DNA of 64,000 nucleotides from Bicyclus anynana (Eukaryota > Arthropoda > Insecta > Lepidoptera > Nymphalidae): the NCBI RefSeq assembly GCF_947172395.1, contig NC_069100.1, positions 5,089,001-5,153,000 of the forward strand, written 5' to 3'. Positions 13,128 through 28,100 of this stretch are shown here, one piece after another. The position numbers and the translations under genes are program-made. Position 1 is the first letter of the stretch. Each line of letters starts with the position of its first letter. Under the pieces are notes generated by a model. The model worked only from the letters and a program-made list of their open reading frames with translations. It had not been told where the DNA came from and did no database searches.

Positions 13128-16100
13128 TTGATGATGACGATGATGATGATGATGATATCACATACCTGACGCTGTAACCCACAAATTTCTGTATGGCTCA
13201 AACTCTTTAACCAATCTGTTAAGATCTGCAAATGGCACTACCGGTTGACCAAACAGTTTCTGCCTCTGGTTGAGTATACGGCCCCAGTCTTGGGAATCTT
13301 TCATGCCTTTCCAGGCTTTCTTGATGTCGTTGGCTATTTCATGTACCTGAATAATTAAAACCATCATCAAATCCAGTTAATGTACTTACATAATACGCGA
13401 CAGCAGCTTTCTGTTATGGATTAATAATAATAGATTCCCTTTAATTATCCACGAAAACCTATCAATCCTTTACATCCTGCGCTACGTAGAACTGTCCTTG
13501 GTGCCAATTCTCCTATTCCTAGATTAAGTAAGACCTATAATAATATCAGTTCTAAAGTTAACATTTGCTCTAAATCATTATACAGTTTTCGGAAAAAAAT
13601 CATCTCTACTTGGTACTCTTATGACTAAAATGTGCTCATCTTATTACATTTTCTTTCTTTCTTTCATTTTTTCTTCTTTTTCAGTTAATACTAGTGCTTA
13701 TGTTCTTCATTTGTGATATTTAAGTTAGTTATTTACTGTTCTTCTTTATTTCATGCTGTGTTTATTTGTAAGTAATCACTACACTTACAGTGATTTATAA
13801 TTTAGTTACATTTTATTATTTTAGTTAGTGTAGTGATTGTAAATAAACGTAATAAATAAATAAATAGTCTTGAGCCCTTTTTTATTTTGTTTACGAACGC
13901 GTCCGATACGAATGATGGGGATATGTTGACGCCTATCATAAGTATCACCAGTTTCTGCTGTAAGTTATCATTCCTTTTTATTAATTAAATCTAATATCTA
14001 TAGAATAGTGATTTGATAAAGATTATTTATTGTCAATTTTATACATTTTGTATCATCATTAGCAACACATATTCATCTCGAGACTCGTGCTCATCAGTGA
14101 GTCAAATAAAGGTTGGTAATCATGATGATGAATGATAATGACGAGTATTAAGGTAGGTACTAGTATTATAAAACCGATACCCTTCCGAAATCGCTTTGCA
14201 ACGTGAGCGCCATACACTGAGCTGTGAACATGTCTATCTTATCGTACAGTGTCTGCTCGTCTTGCAAGTGAAGCTTCCAGAACTTCTCTTGTTCCTCTTC
14301 TAAGAAATCTGTTGTAACCACAACCTAAACAAAAGAAAGGTCGAATAGTAAACACACCATCGTTAACTCTATAATCGTTTTTATAACTCAACAGTATGAG
14401 TCTTGAATTCATCTATAGCTTTCTCTGTCTGTAGTATCATGTTAGATAGAGATGAAATCCAACTCAAATAGTCGAGTTTTAAAATCATTAGCGTTTCAGG
14501 ATATTAAATCGAATGCAATAGAAATAATGGTCGAGTTAATTGGTACTACAAGCGTGTTTATTCTTAATATACATTTTTTTAAAGATTATTAGCCATATCT
14601 TTTAAATATGAACAATATTCCCATTCCCCTCCATTTTTTTGGGAAATACTGTATTAGGAATGGGTACGACAATAGAGCAACGGAGCGGGGGTCAAACCAC
14701 CATCCCTCGGTGATGAATCCAACCGCTCTTACCGTTGAGCTATTGAGGCTCTAAATGGTGAGTCTCAGTTAAGTTGCCAGTTGACTGAAGGGTCGTAGTT
14801 GCTAATTGCCATAAAATTTCAACACAATAATGTGAGATTAAAATCTATGCCTACAACGAAGTCAAAAAAAACTTTCAAAACAATATAAACGAAAGTTGAA
14901 AAGATTTGAAAATATTGTTTTTATAAGAAAAACTGAAAAATAGATTTCTTTGAAATAATGTTAAATTAAAAAAAAACTTACCTGTTTCGTAATATTCAAG
15001 GGCCATCCTATAGCTTCCCACAGTGCTTTGAAATCTTCATTTTCCAGAGGAAAATAGAAACCGTCCAGTACTTCATAATCCTAAGATAAAATAGTTGTAA
15101 ATATCAATACGATATTTATTTTTTCACTGATACATTATATATTTAGAATAAAATAAAATTCAAGAAAATAATTGTCAGTAGGTAAAAGCGGCGAAGAGTC
15201 CAAACAGGCCGATTGCATTAGATCTTTTAAAAATCCATACACAAATATTTATTAATAATGAATATATTGTATAATGGATGTAAGATAAACCGGAGTTTGA
15301 ATCAAGCGGTATGAATTTCCTTTTCTTTGGGACGTCCTTATGTCCCACGCTTAATTTCCCCAAAATTCCATCCTTCGCCACTGGTAGGTAAATTTATCTT
15401 TAATTTGCTTTTTAATTAAAATGCTTGAATATGAAATAAATAAATAAACTTAGAGTATGGACTTTTTTCATTTGTTGTTGTTTCAGGTTTTGGCATTCCA
15501 ACACCTTGTAAATTCACCTGGTAGGGATCAATGATATCACGAGGGTAAGACGGATGCATACTGCTGAAGACCGTGGTGTTGGAAGTAGGAAGAGCTGGTG
15601 GGAGGCTTGAGCCGTCGCTAGCTACCACCCTACCGGTAAAGACGTACCGCCAAGCGATTTAGCGTTCCGGTACGTCGTCGTGTAGAAACCGAAAGGAGTG
15701 TAGATTTTCATCCTTCTCCTACCAAGTTAGCCCGCTTCCATCTTAGACTGCATCATCACTTACCATCAGGTGAGATTGTAGTCAAGGGCTAACTTGTAAA
15801 GAATAAAAAAAGGAAGAAGGAGAGGTTTTTCTCCAGCAGTGGATATCCATCGGCTGATAATGATGATAATATTAAAACTTACAGTATGAACTTTTTTCAT
15901 AATATCTTCTTGGGTCTTCAAAGCAAACGGTATAGATTCCATCCATTCCCTGATCTCGAACACGTGTTCTATGGAGTTGGGCTTCTCTCCTAGTTTCCTC
16001 ATGATGTTCTTGTAGGCTTGCAGTACGTCATCCACCACCAAGCGGATCTCTTCAGACCACATTGTTAGCAGTGCCTTCATTATTTCTGTTCGTTTCGTCA

Positions 16101-19100
16101 CTAATATTTGCTGGAAAAGAGCAATAAGCCGTGATAGTCCAGTGCGGATTTTGTGATAGGGCCGGATTAAAGAGGTCTAAGGACGGACGAAGTCGTGAGC
16201 GTACGCTAGTATTACATAAATTGATAGTAATTTTCGTATTTGCCATCATCTAAAGTTGTAAGATGTTAGATGATCTAAGTCTAACATGATTCAACGAAAT
16301 GATTTTCTATCTCCATATACCCACGGGATGCGTGATGTATAATTTCTTAAAATGCACATAACTGAAAAGTGCTTGCATCTGACCGGATTCGAAGGCATCA
16401 AGGCAGAGGTCATCCTTCCTCTGCCTTCGATTCGGAAGATAGATTCATGATAGTCCAGTGGATTCCTATCAACTGGACTATTACAAATCTATCTTCCGAA
16501 TCGAAGGACTGTCACTTCTCTTTTTAAAATGGTTAAAACGGGGTTAAAGTGTTTATGTAATCGTTCAAGTTTTGCGTTGGACTATTCTATAGTATAAAAC
16601 TTTTAAACGGACGAGGTCGCGGGCATCCTTTAGTCTATACTAATATTAGAAAGAGGTAAAGTTTGTGGTATTGTAGAGGTAACCTCTGGATCTACTAAAC
16701 CGATTTTGAAAATTTTTTCACCACCAGAAAGCCATGTTATCAGTGAGTGTCACAGGCTATATTTTATCCCCGTACTCTCATTAGAACGAAGGCTAGTCGG
16801 TTGTAAATAGAAAATTACTTTTAAAGTGTCAACATTAAGTGCAAACGGTCCAATGTTGATATACTGCGGGAGACGCCAAATTAAATCTTGTTTTTCGTCG
16901 TAATGTATTTGGATCTCTTCCCGCGTTTCGCTTGCAGAGTGTTTCTCTTGACGAAATGCCCTTTAAATTGAAAATAAATATTCAAATCAGTAAATCAAAA
17001 CGTATTAAATAAAATTTACGTGTCTGTATATATTTTGTATAATCAAATGCTTCTAGTTTATTCTAGGCTAGTTCACGGCACACAAAACAAGCTTAAAACA
17101 TTTTGTCTGTCTTTTTGTCTGGGCTAATCGCTGGAATGTCTGAACCTACTTTGATGGGGTTTTAACTGGAACATAGAGTAGGTAGGTAATAGCAACATGA
17201 CTGAACAGTAGTCGAGGTCATCATCATATATAAACGTCCACTGCTAGACATAGGCCTCTTGCATTGACCTCTAAGCACAACAGTCTCGAGCTGCCAGCAT
17301 CCAGCAGCTGCAACCCGCTTGATATCCTCGGTCCACCTAGTGGGGGCTCGACCGACACTGCGCTTTCCGATGTGGGGTCTCCATTCCTGCACCTTGGGAC
17401 CCCAACGTCCATCGATTCTTCGAACTATGTGGCATGCACATTGCCACTAGTTGAGCTCTGTCAGTGACTTTGGTTCGTCTGCGGATCTCATCATTTCTGA
17501 ATCAATCACGCAGAGAAACTCTCAGTACAGCTCGCTCCATCGCCCGCTGAGTGACTCTGAGCCTTCTAATAAGGCCCATAGTTAGCGACCAAGTCTCGGA
17601 TTCGTAGGTCATCGAGGTGAAATTAATTATAACATCACAGCTGGCAGTATTGCACTGAATTGCTAATCTATACTCTATGTCTATACTTAATGTTATAAAG
17701 AGGTAAAGTTTGTGGTGTTGTAAGGGGAATATCTCTGGATCTACTTAACCGATTTTCAAATTTCTTTTACCACTTGGAAGCCACATCATTTGTGAGTTTC
17801 ATATGCTATACTATATTATGTACATATCCCCGTTTTCTCACCAGAACTACAGGGTAGTCCGTCATAAAAAAATTCACTTACTCAACGTATTCCTCGATAT
17901 CCAGTACAAATATATCTTTATAGCAATCGTATTCGTGCATGTACGCTATTAGTGGTATTATTGCTTTTCTGTATGCCTTTAGTAATCTTTCTCTGTAGTC
18001 TACTACATTCGGTTCCATGAGACCTACAATTATGTACGTACAGATGATTTAACAAATCATTTACAGATCAGATACAGTTTGGATCGTGCTGCGTTGCAAG
18101 ACCCAAACTCATGACTAAGGGCCCCCATTTGGGTTCGAAACTATTCGGGAATACTCCGACATCGTATCACTTGAGTTTAAGATGTGTTAAATTATCTTTT
18201 AAATGAATTGATTATGAACAATTCATTTAAAAGATAATTTAACAAATCATAAGATTTGTTAAATTATCTGTTTTTAAAAAAAGTGGGCATATCATCATCA
18301 TCATCATATCAGCCAATGGACGTCCACTGCAGGACATAGGCCTTTCGTTGGAATTTCCAAACATCACGACCCTGAGCCGCCTGCGTCCAGCGAATCTCTG
18401 CGACTCGCTGGGCGCAGTCATCAATTCACTGCGCGGTTCTTCCTTTCTAGTGTGGGGTCGCTAATCCAGCACCTTGGGACCCCAACGTTCATCGTCTTTT
18501 GGAACTATGCGCCCCCATAGTCGCTTCAGTTTCGTGACTCGATAAGCTATGACATTATTATACTGGTTGAATTGGAGGGTTGAATTTAAGCTTACCAATG
18601 GATGTTAAGAACAACTCCCTATCAAACACGAGTCCGGTCATGATCTTCGGATGGACTTGCGGAATGAAATGACATCGGTACAGCATTTCCCGGAACAGTC
18701 GCTGGATCACTATCTGTTTTATATACTTCAGTTATAAGTGTGGAGAAAGGAGATGGTCGATTTCAGGTCCACTCTTGCACCCCGTATCATTTAAATTTAA
18801 AAAATACAAGGATATGATTAAAATCTAAATATATGAATAAATCTAACTAAATAAAAAGAAATAAATAAAATTAAAACGCAAGTTTTTGAGTTATATCAAG
18901 AAGGCGCCCTTAAAGCAACTTTGACATGACAATTGACAGCAAACGTCAAATCGACTACTGCAATGAAAACGTCATCAATCCGCTATTATTACCCATATTA
19001 GTGTTGCATTTCTTGGGAGAGAATGAATATTATTTTAAAAGAGTTAAAGTGAATTCGCAGATTTGTATAATCAAAAATAGTTAAAAAATATATCTTCTTT

Positions 19101-22100
19101 TATTTCCGCCAGGGTACAATGACTGATCACGGGCTCCATACAATTTTGGACAATCTCTTTTCATCTTTACACACTATGAGATAAAGGATAAAAAAAAATC
19201 ATACCCACTTTTCAATCTAGGAGAGGTATCGCAAAAAAATATTTCTCAAGATTTAATTTTACGACTTTGTTTACATTTTTTTAATGTACATATTAGTTAC
19301 TACTCATGCTAATTATACGAACGATCGCAAGGATGGACGGATAGACAGACGGACATGGCAAAACTGTAAGGGTTCCTTATGGACTACAGGACCCTAAAAA
19401 TTCAGAACCGGGACCTGGTGATCAGAATACTGATGACAGGAATTAGGATACTGCACCTCAAATTGCTCCGGACTGGTGGTATAATACGGTCCATCGGCAG
19501 ACATCATCAGAGAGAAGTAGAACAGGGTGATGGTGGACGAGCGAAAGGGGGTGTTTATGAGGTCTCTGGAGTCCCACTTGAAGTCATCATCGCAGACATA
19601 TGTACAGAGGCAGGGGGTCTCGGTCAGAGCGACGAACATTGCCATTGACTGTTCTATGCAGTAGCGTAGGGCGTACTAGAAAGATACAAATTCTTATAAA
19701 GTCCGGTCGCTCAGGGATCTGACAGGTCGTGCGAATGGGACGAACATATTCAATTACAACGGCCTCGATTTTAAGCACGCTTACATGCGATAGAGATACG
19801 GTATCAAATGAAAGGGTTTACGGTCAGGAATAAAAAAAAAATAGTCAAGTGACTTAAATCCAATATTTGTAATTTTTAGTGCGTGCTAAAAGCGTGTTTT
19901 TCAGTTTTTTTTAATTATTTAAAGTTATTGTCCTCTCACTCTCATGTTACATCGCCCATTCGATCACGATCTGTCAGAAATGCAATCGCTGAGCAGCTGG
20001 ACTTTAACTTTACAAATGCAAAAATTAGTCTGTCTGTCTAACTGTTTGTTACCTTTAGACAGCACTGAAACGATTTGGATGAAATATGGTGTACAAATAT
20101 TCTTTTTCTTTCATAAATATATACAATAATAAAAATTTTCTACTCTTCTAGTAATGAATTAATTGTAAATAAAAAAATTAAAAACAGTATAGAACATTAT
20201 TTACCTGCATTCGGAACCTAACGAGTTGCATAAACCGGCACAGCTTACTGATACCGTAAAAGTCCCAGCTCCTCTCATAAATGTTAAACCATCTACAATA
20301 AGTTATAAATAACGGTTACAACATTTTAGCATTGCGAGTAGCATAAAGAAAATGTGAATCGCTTGGACCAATAGCAAAAAGGATAAAAAAAGGAGAAATA
20401 AGGATTAAATTTTACTTATTAATATACGAGTCAGAATACTCGGCTAACATAGCACAATTAGTTATACTACATAATATCTAATATTTTTTTTATAGCACGG
20501 CATTTAACTAAATAAGATTCAGAATCATAAGATACAAAAGGCGTGTTAGCCCAATGGATATGACCTCTGCCTCCGTATCCGGAGGGTGTGGGTTCGAACG
20601 CACCTACAACTTTTCAATTGTGTGCATTTTAAGAAATAAAATATCACGTGTCTCAAACGGTGTACCAGTATACCAGAGTATTTTCTGAATTCTCTGCGTG
20701 TGTGAAGTCTACCAATCTGCATTGGGCTAGCGTGGTGGACTATTGGCCTAACCCTTCTCATTCTGAGAGGAGACTATATAGATTTCTCACCCTTTGCCGA
20801 CGTCTCTGTAAGACATTCGTATCGCATGCGCTGTATTATTCAACCACGTTATGTTCAGGTATTTAAGCATCTGTAATAATGAAAATCATTGGCATTTTTT
20901 TAAACTAAGAGAATAAGAGGGGAAAAATTTTCTCATCCAGCAAAACGCTTGCGTAGAACGTACGTAGCGTTATCGTAGATTGCTACGACACTGCTACGTA
21001 TTTGTAGACGGTTAGGCTTCATTCGCACGAGATTTAAAAAAGCGATGCGTAAAACACAGCGTTGGTGGGCTTAGCGTATGGTATTTTTATTATTTATTAT
21101 TATTATTATTCTTAACAATCTAGTGATACTGATCCATACCATAGTTGTACAGTGTTGCTGCGCTGCGTCGAACTCAGCAAGGCTGACATTTCTGCCGTAG
21201 TTGGCCGTAAAGAACAGCATGGACTCCACCTGGATATTGTGAAAAAAAATAATTTCTTTACAAATTCAATTAATTAAGTGAGACCTTGGTCATCCAGGAA
21301 CTAACCTAGCCACTCATCTTACCACGTTACGATCGGTCGTATCCTTAGTTAAAAGCAACTATGCGTGACTCTCATTCCAGGCATGACGTCCGGACGTATG
21401 ATTTACAATTTAGGGTTTATTAACACGACGGCGGTCGCTGACTGCAGTTGACTGCCGCCGAGATGTCGTCGACTGCAGTCAACTGCCGTTGACTGCCGCC
21501 AAGACGTCGCCGACTGCTGTCTCGGTAGCAGTTGCTGCTCGTGTAAATGAACACATAAGAAGACAGCCTGGAACTGGTGCCAGTAACTAAATAGTTGCGA
21601 AGTAAAATATTAGTTTGAACCTATAATGCTGCACCTATAATACTGTCAAGGGACCACCAACCCGGAGTGGAACAGCATGGTGGGGCGGAGCTCTATACCA
21701 CCTCTCCTACAAGGAAAGATGCGTGGCCCTGTAATGACTAGACTGATAATTATGAACTACAACTTCGAGATGAAACAAAATATGTGAATGTTCATTTAAG
21801 AGCTATTACTAACAAGGGTCGAACGTTTGATATTTTTATTATTCTGAAGATAATGATGATTTATTTTTGACTAGGATAGCTAGTGGTAGTGTAGTAGGGT
21901 AGCAGGGCTAGCTAGTAGAGTATTCAGACACCCTGAATGTTGTATTGAGGTTGCGTTGCGTTGCATATATCCGTGGTAGAAGAGCCTTAGCCAATTAAAT
22001 AAAATTAACTAAGAATTGAGTCTTCTAGAATTATAATATTATCCATACTCTGCTTGCAGTTCTATTTATTTCTTAGGGCTACACTAAATTCGAATAAAAA

Positions 22101-25100
22101 CCTTTTAGGTTCACCTTAAGACATTCCTCCACAACCATATGTATACACGTCACAGATTCCATCAGCACGTAGAGAGAGTACCACTGGTTATGTTTCAGTC
22201 TGCCGGCGAAGTCTTCCATGTCACATGGATAGCGACCTAATAATAAAGCAAATTGAGTATTTTGCTACTTTTCTTTTGTTAACTTAACCCTACGTCCAAT
22301 GGTCACAAGTCCTTTCAGTCTTTCTCTTCAGTTTCTTTTCAGTTTTTCTCTCTGTCATGCGATGGACCCGGCATGCACCCGCATGGTGAATCCATGGATT
22401 GCGAAGATATTCGTCTCTCTCTTTATATTTTGTATTAATTGTACCAATCTATTTATATTTATTTTATAATAGGTGCTAGCGAATACGACTTTGTCTGCGG
22501 GAAAATCGATGAAACTGTCATTGGACTATTGTTTAAAAAAAATGGGTATAATTTATTTTCAAAAGATAGAGACTCATGGACTTCTTTGTAGAAAGGTTAA
22601 ATGTGACTTACCCACCATGCATTATTATTTAATGTCTCGATGGTGTTAGAAAGCATTTTTGGTCAAAACTCAAAATCTTCTTGAGTTTTTCTGATACTTC
22701 CAACAATTATCGTTATATTATTTTAACTAACATACATACAAGCTTAACAAATTATATACTGAACCCATCTTCATAAATCACCCTATCTAGTGGTAAAAAC
22801 GGCATAAAAGCTCGTTCTGTATCCTTTAAGTTTAATGCAATCAGACATATATGACATACGCGACGGAGGAATGAATTCTATAATAATATTATGTACAATG
22901 TAATACTACTACTACTACAATATACTATAGTAATACTAAGTTGGCAGTTTTAGTTATTCCATAAAACAACCTTAACATACCATAATCAGGTACAGGAGGC
23001 ACGTAGTCTGGAGAGGGTGGATTAATGAAGTTATACAGATTGGAGTGCTTCAGAATTGTAGATATTATTTTCATTTTCCCTTCTATTTTCCTGTAGTTAT
23101 TCTCCACCTGATTTTAAAGTAAATAATGAAATGGTAGGGTGGAACGTATCGATTTTATAGACGTAATAAAAAGTCCAAAACTACGACAGAATAAAAAGAC
23201 AGACAGACAGTTCAGACACCGATTCCTGAAATAAAAAGTGACGCCCCCAAACTCTGCCAGTTCGCATATACACATACCTACATGCTGACAAGCACACATA
23301 ATATGTAGACTATTTGATATAATATATGATGTGATCAGTGATGTGAAATCCTACTAATATTATAAACGGGAAAGTTTGTGTGTGTGTATGTAGGTATGTT
23401 TGTTTCTCCTTTACGCTGCGGCTACTGAAGCGATTTGGCGGTTTCAAATGGAAATAGATTTTACTCTGGATTAACACATAGGCTACTTTTTATCCCGAAA
23501 AAAAACACGGTTTCCCAAGATTTGCGAAAACTTGATGATTTTTATGGTATGATTGTTTGTTACTCTTTCACGTCTCGGCTACTGAACCGAATCACCTAAA
23601 ATTTGTAGTAGAGATAGATTACAGTCTGGATTAACACATAGGCTATTTTTTATATCGGAAAAATCCATGGGTTCTTTCGCATGGACGCGGACGAAGTCGC
23701 GGGCGTCCGCTAGTAGTATATAATAGAATATTTACGCACCTCTTGTTTGAGACCTTGTAACTGGTCCTGGGCTACTTCTAAAGCTTGTTTGTGAATCAAA
23801 ACCATATTCAATATGGCCGGCATGAAGTGTAACGGCATTCTGGGCAGCGCGTCGAGGATCAGGCAATCCAAATATAAGTAGAATCTGTGTAAAATAATAG
23901 AGTATTACAGTTTATTTATAAGCCATTTTCCTCTAAAGGTGTTGAAAAAGTCCGCTAGGAACAGCACCTGGGGAAGGTAAAAAAGCCCAAATAGACTTAA
24001 AAAAATATTTTCATGTCATTTCTATCTGGGCTTTATTATTCTATTTAGGCTTTTTTATTTCTTTTTGGGCCCGGTGGATTTACAAAAAGGTCCTGGGTTA
24101 GATCCTCAGCTGGGCAGATTGAGATTTTCTTAATTGATCCAGGTCTGGCTGGTGGGAGGCTTCTGCCGTGGCTAGTTACCATCCTACCGGCAAAGACGTA
24201 CCGCCAAGCGATTTAGCGTTCCGGTACGATGTCGTGTAGAAACTGAAAGGAGTGTGGATTTTCATCCTCCTTCTAACTAGTTTGCCCACTTCCATCTTAG
24301 ACTGCATCATCACTTACCATCAGGTGAGATTGTAGTCAAGGGCTAACTTGTAAAGAATAAAAAAAAGTATGTTAAATTATTACCTAAAATTATTCTCCAC
24401 TTCTTGACGCAAGTTAATCGCAAACTTTACGCGCTCGACATATGTTTCAGGGTCATCGGCCTTGAACATCAAACGAATACGTGGAATTCTGCAATTAGAC
24501 GTTTTTTTCCATTATTGGGAATGAGATTGTATTTTATTTATTTATGTATATTTTATTGCACAAAAAAAATTACAAGCAAAATAGAAAAAAAACATAGTAA
24601 AGCATGTGCAAAAGCGGCCTTATTGCTTATAGCAATATCAACCTGTACCTGTAAAGAATGTAGCTCATTAGAGCCATCCGGGACCCGACCCGCACCGCCT
24701 CGCCTTGAGAGGTTAGTATTCTTTGTATGGGCATGCGCTCACTACACACTACATCAACTCCGTACCATCATCAGATCGCCTCGCTCGCGAGGTGTCCACT
24801 CGGGTCCGAGTGGACCACTCAATGATAGTTTGCTGATGACAACGCGGCGTCCATCCGTGATGCACCTGTCGACTACAAGTGGACGCCTATCGACGAGTTG
24901 GTTAAGGTCGAATCCCGGTGGCTCTAATAAGCTACGACTTTAAGGATAGTTTTAAGTTAAGAAAATAAAAAAAACGAAAAATTACAAAAACATATATTTT
25001 GTGTTTATACATTAACCTATATGATAAGTATTACGAGTTTGAATAATAATAATAATAATAATCGTAGGAATCATGATATGTAGGTCTCGTTTTATTTTAA

Positions 25101-28100
25101 TTGATTTTCTGCATTTTAGAGTTTTATTTTTATGGAATTCGTTGACTTTTCGTAATTTACGCTTAGCATTTTTTCCGTCACTGTTATCTTTTGATATAAG
25201 CAATAAACTTAACCAAATCTAATTTTTGCACTGGTAAGTTTAACTTACAAACCGTAAATTTTTGACTAACATATATTGCATTATTTTAGTAGGCCTTGAT
25301 GTCAGCTATCACCCTGTAAAGTCTGTCGTAATATTTACGGGACACCCTGTATATAATTAAATCTAGCTTTAACTTACTTGAAACGTCGTTTCGAGCCGTC
25401 TAAAGTCATAGTTTCCCATTTATCCGTTTCCTTGTCGTAATTGAATACAGCTACGTTTGTCCACTGAAAAACGTAAAAAAGAGTTTAGGGTTAATCATTT
25501 AATTATTATTAATATAGCTACTAGCTAATATGCCAGCAACTAACTAACAGTGGTATTCATAGACGTTGTATGGGGCACCTCCAGGGGATGATTTCCCGCT
25601 GAGTGTCAAATTCTCAAACAAATAAAGGTTAAATTCGACACTTATGCTGAATGAACCATTGGGGGTGCCCCTACAACGCCTATGAATTCCACTGTAAATG
25701 CCTCATTTACATTGGTCTAGTGATTCGCTTATGTGGCATAGAATGTCCTGGGTTCGAGTCTGGGTCGGGCTATGAAGAGCTTTTATTTCTTCTAAGAAAT
25801 TTTCAACGAAAATTACACCCCGGAATCAGGTAGGTGGTATTACACCCTGTGCTTCGGAGAGCATGCGAAGCCGTCAGTTGGTGAAGGTCATTATGCGGGT
25901 GAAATACTGCGCGGGTATGAAATCGTGCGTGCGGGGAAGTGAGGTGCATTAGTCTTGGGTTTTTCATTCATCGCTACAAGCCCCCCGGCCGGCGCGGCCC
26001 ATCGGGAGTGTTAGGAACGAAGTTACCAAGCTATAATAATAGACGTGATGTTGGAGCCCAACCCCCGGAAATAATCGGTTACTGGGTATTCTTGTCAGCC
26101 AGCGAGTCCTACATACCCGGGCGTAGATTGCACGGTTCTATCTGAGCAGTCTGTGGATGGAATGCGTAAAAGCATTTCTCAAAAAAAAAAAAGCAAGCAG
26201 GTACCTCATACATATTGTTGATCATCTGTATCATATCCGAATAAGGTTTGATCGCCTTCCCTTCTAGTCTGGGTATAAACGCCAGCGCTGGACACGGGTG
26301 TTGCTCGCCGTCTATGTAACCCAGGCTTAACCATTCTTCTGGGATTCTATGGAAACCTTAGGCTTAATTAATTAATTTCACACATTCATAGTAAAACTTA
26401 CAGGCTAGTACATCATTTTTAAGTTGGTGGGTACGACAATAGACTTTTATTAAACAACTAGCTGATGCCGCGCGGTTTCACCCGCGTGGTTTTCGTAACG
26501 AAAGAATTTTTTAAATCGGACTAGTAGTTCCAGAGATTAGCGCGTTCAATCAAACAAACAAACCTTATATATTAGTGTAGAGTATATATAGATAACAATA
26601 GACTAGTTGACACTTTTTTTGAGTGAATAAAGCGGGATTCTTTCGTTGAAAGCAGGACATCGTAAAAAAAGTATATGTCGTAAAAATACGTAGAGCCATT
26701 AATAAAAATGTGGACAGAACCGCTGACCTAACCTTGGTCATCGGCTCTGCCAATTACAATAGGTATGCTATGCTTAACCTCACTAATCGCTTACAAAATA
26801 AACTACTCTTAATTTTACTATTTTACCCTGGTAGTTGTGGTAGAGGAAGTACATCGAGCAAGTCCCAGGACTTGTGACCATTGGGTGTGGTTTAAAGGCG
26901 CCTTTTAATACTAGTAAACACTCACCAACCCTGCCCGACATGCTCTCCATGCCCACAGTAAACAATTTAAGATCAATAATTACTTCATCACGAAACATTA
27001 TCGAACAAAATCACTAACGCAACAAGCAGCATGACGCCTCAAGCTGCTCAACAAAGAATTGAACCAATTAATAGCCCAAGTCACTAATCACTTTCCTTTT
27101 CTTAATAACACTACTTAACACTTCACTATTTCACTATACTTAACAAGTAGAAGACGATTATTCCATCTTAAAAACGCGATTAGAACTGAATTACTAAATC
27201 AGCAGACTACGGAGACAGACGGAGGCAGGATGCCTCACTAGACTGAATACACAGTGACGGTACACGCGTACGCGCCATTTGGGACGCGATGCCATTGGAT
27301 GAGAGTTACGTGATCTCCTATTGGTCGATCGCCGCCACGTTCGTTATGGTGGTAACGTTTTACAATCTTAATTACTTCAAGAGTAAATAATCAAAACCTA
27401 ATTACATGAAAACTTGATTCTAAATTTATTAAATTAATTAACGTAGATTTTGCTGACCATTACGACAGCAAAATCTCAACACAGAACCTAAAGAGTTTCT
27501 TTTCTACTGCTGTCACCTGTCATCATTACTTGAGAGACTAATTATTAATTAAATCAAAACGGAATAGTATTTTGACTGCAAAATGATCAGACCACTAGAT
27601 AACAAGTCGATTCGAAATAACCACAGAGCAAACATGACAACTATTAGGTCTGAGGCCATAGAGCCCTCAGTGAGCCAAGCTTCCCCGGCGACACGGCCAT
27701 ACTGACGTGCGGTGCGTGCTCTGCAGCGCCTCCAGTTCTTTTCTGTAAATAAAAAAAAAAAAAAAATTCTGAAGCTAGGTACTCTCACAATTAACCTAGG
27801 CTTTGTTTGAATCTAGAAACTTGTGTTTTTCGAATAGTTAGTTACCTTAAACAAGGCTGAACTTTAGTATCTAAAATTAAAATGTTTAGTTATCTTGGCT
27901 GAACGTGACAAGGCTGAACTATAAGACGTGTGACAACACAAACTTGCTATGAATGTTGAGAAAGAGAATATTTATAAGTTTATTTCATATTGACGCTTGC
28001 TACACGCGACAACAGCTAATGATTCAAATGTACACTGCTCGCTCCACGCGACAACAGGTAATTATAATTTATATTGACACTGCTCGCTCCACGCGACAAC

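Noticed and set aside
15416..15628. 70-codon minus frame in intron 18
   Set aside because: Part overlaps the junction with a SINE A copy; the proline-rich peptide matches nothing I know and does not fit DNAH1 phases, although its origin is unclear.
24404..24943. 179-codon plus-strand open frame
   Set aside because: It begins antisense to DNAH1 exon 7 and runs through repeat debris. It has no domain, and its composition changes along its length, so chance is the best explanation.
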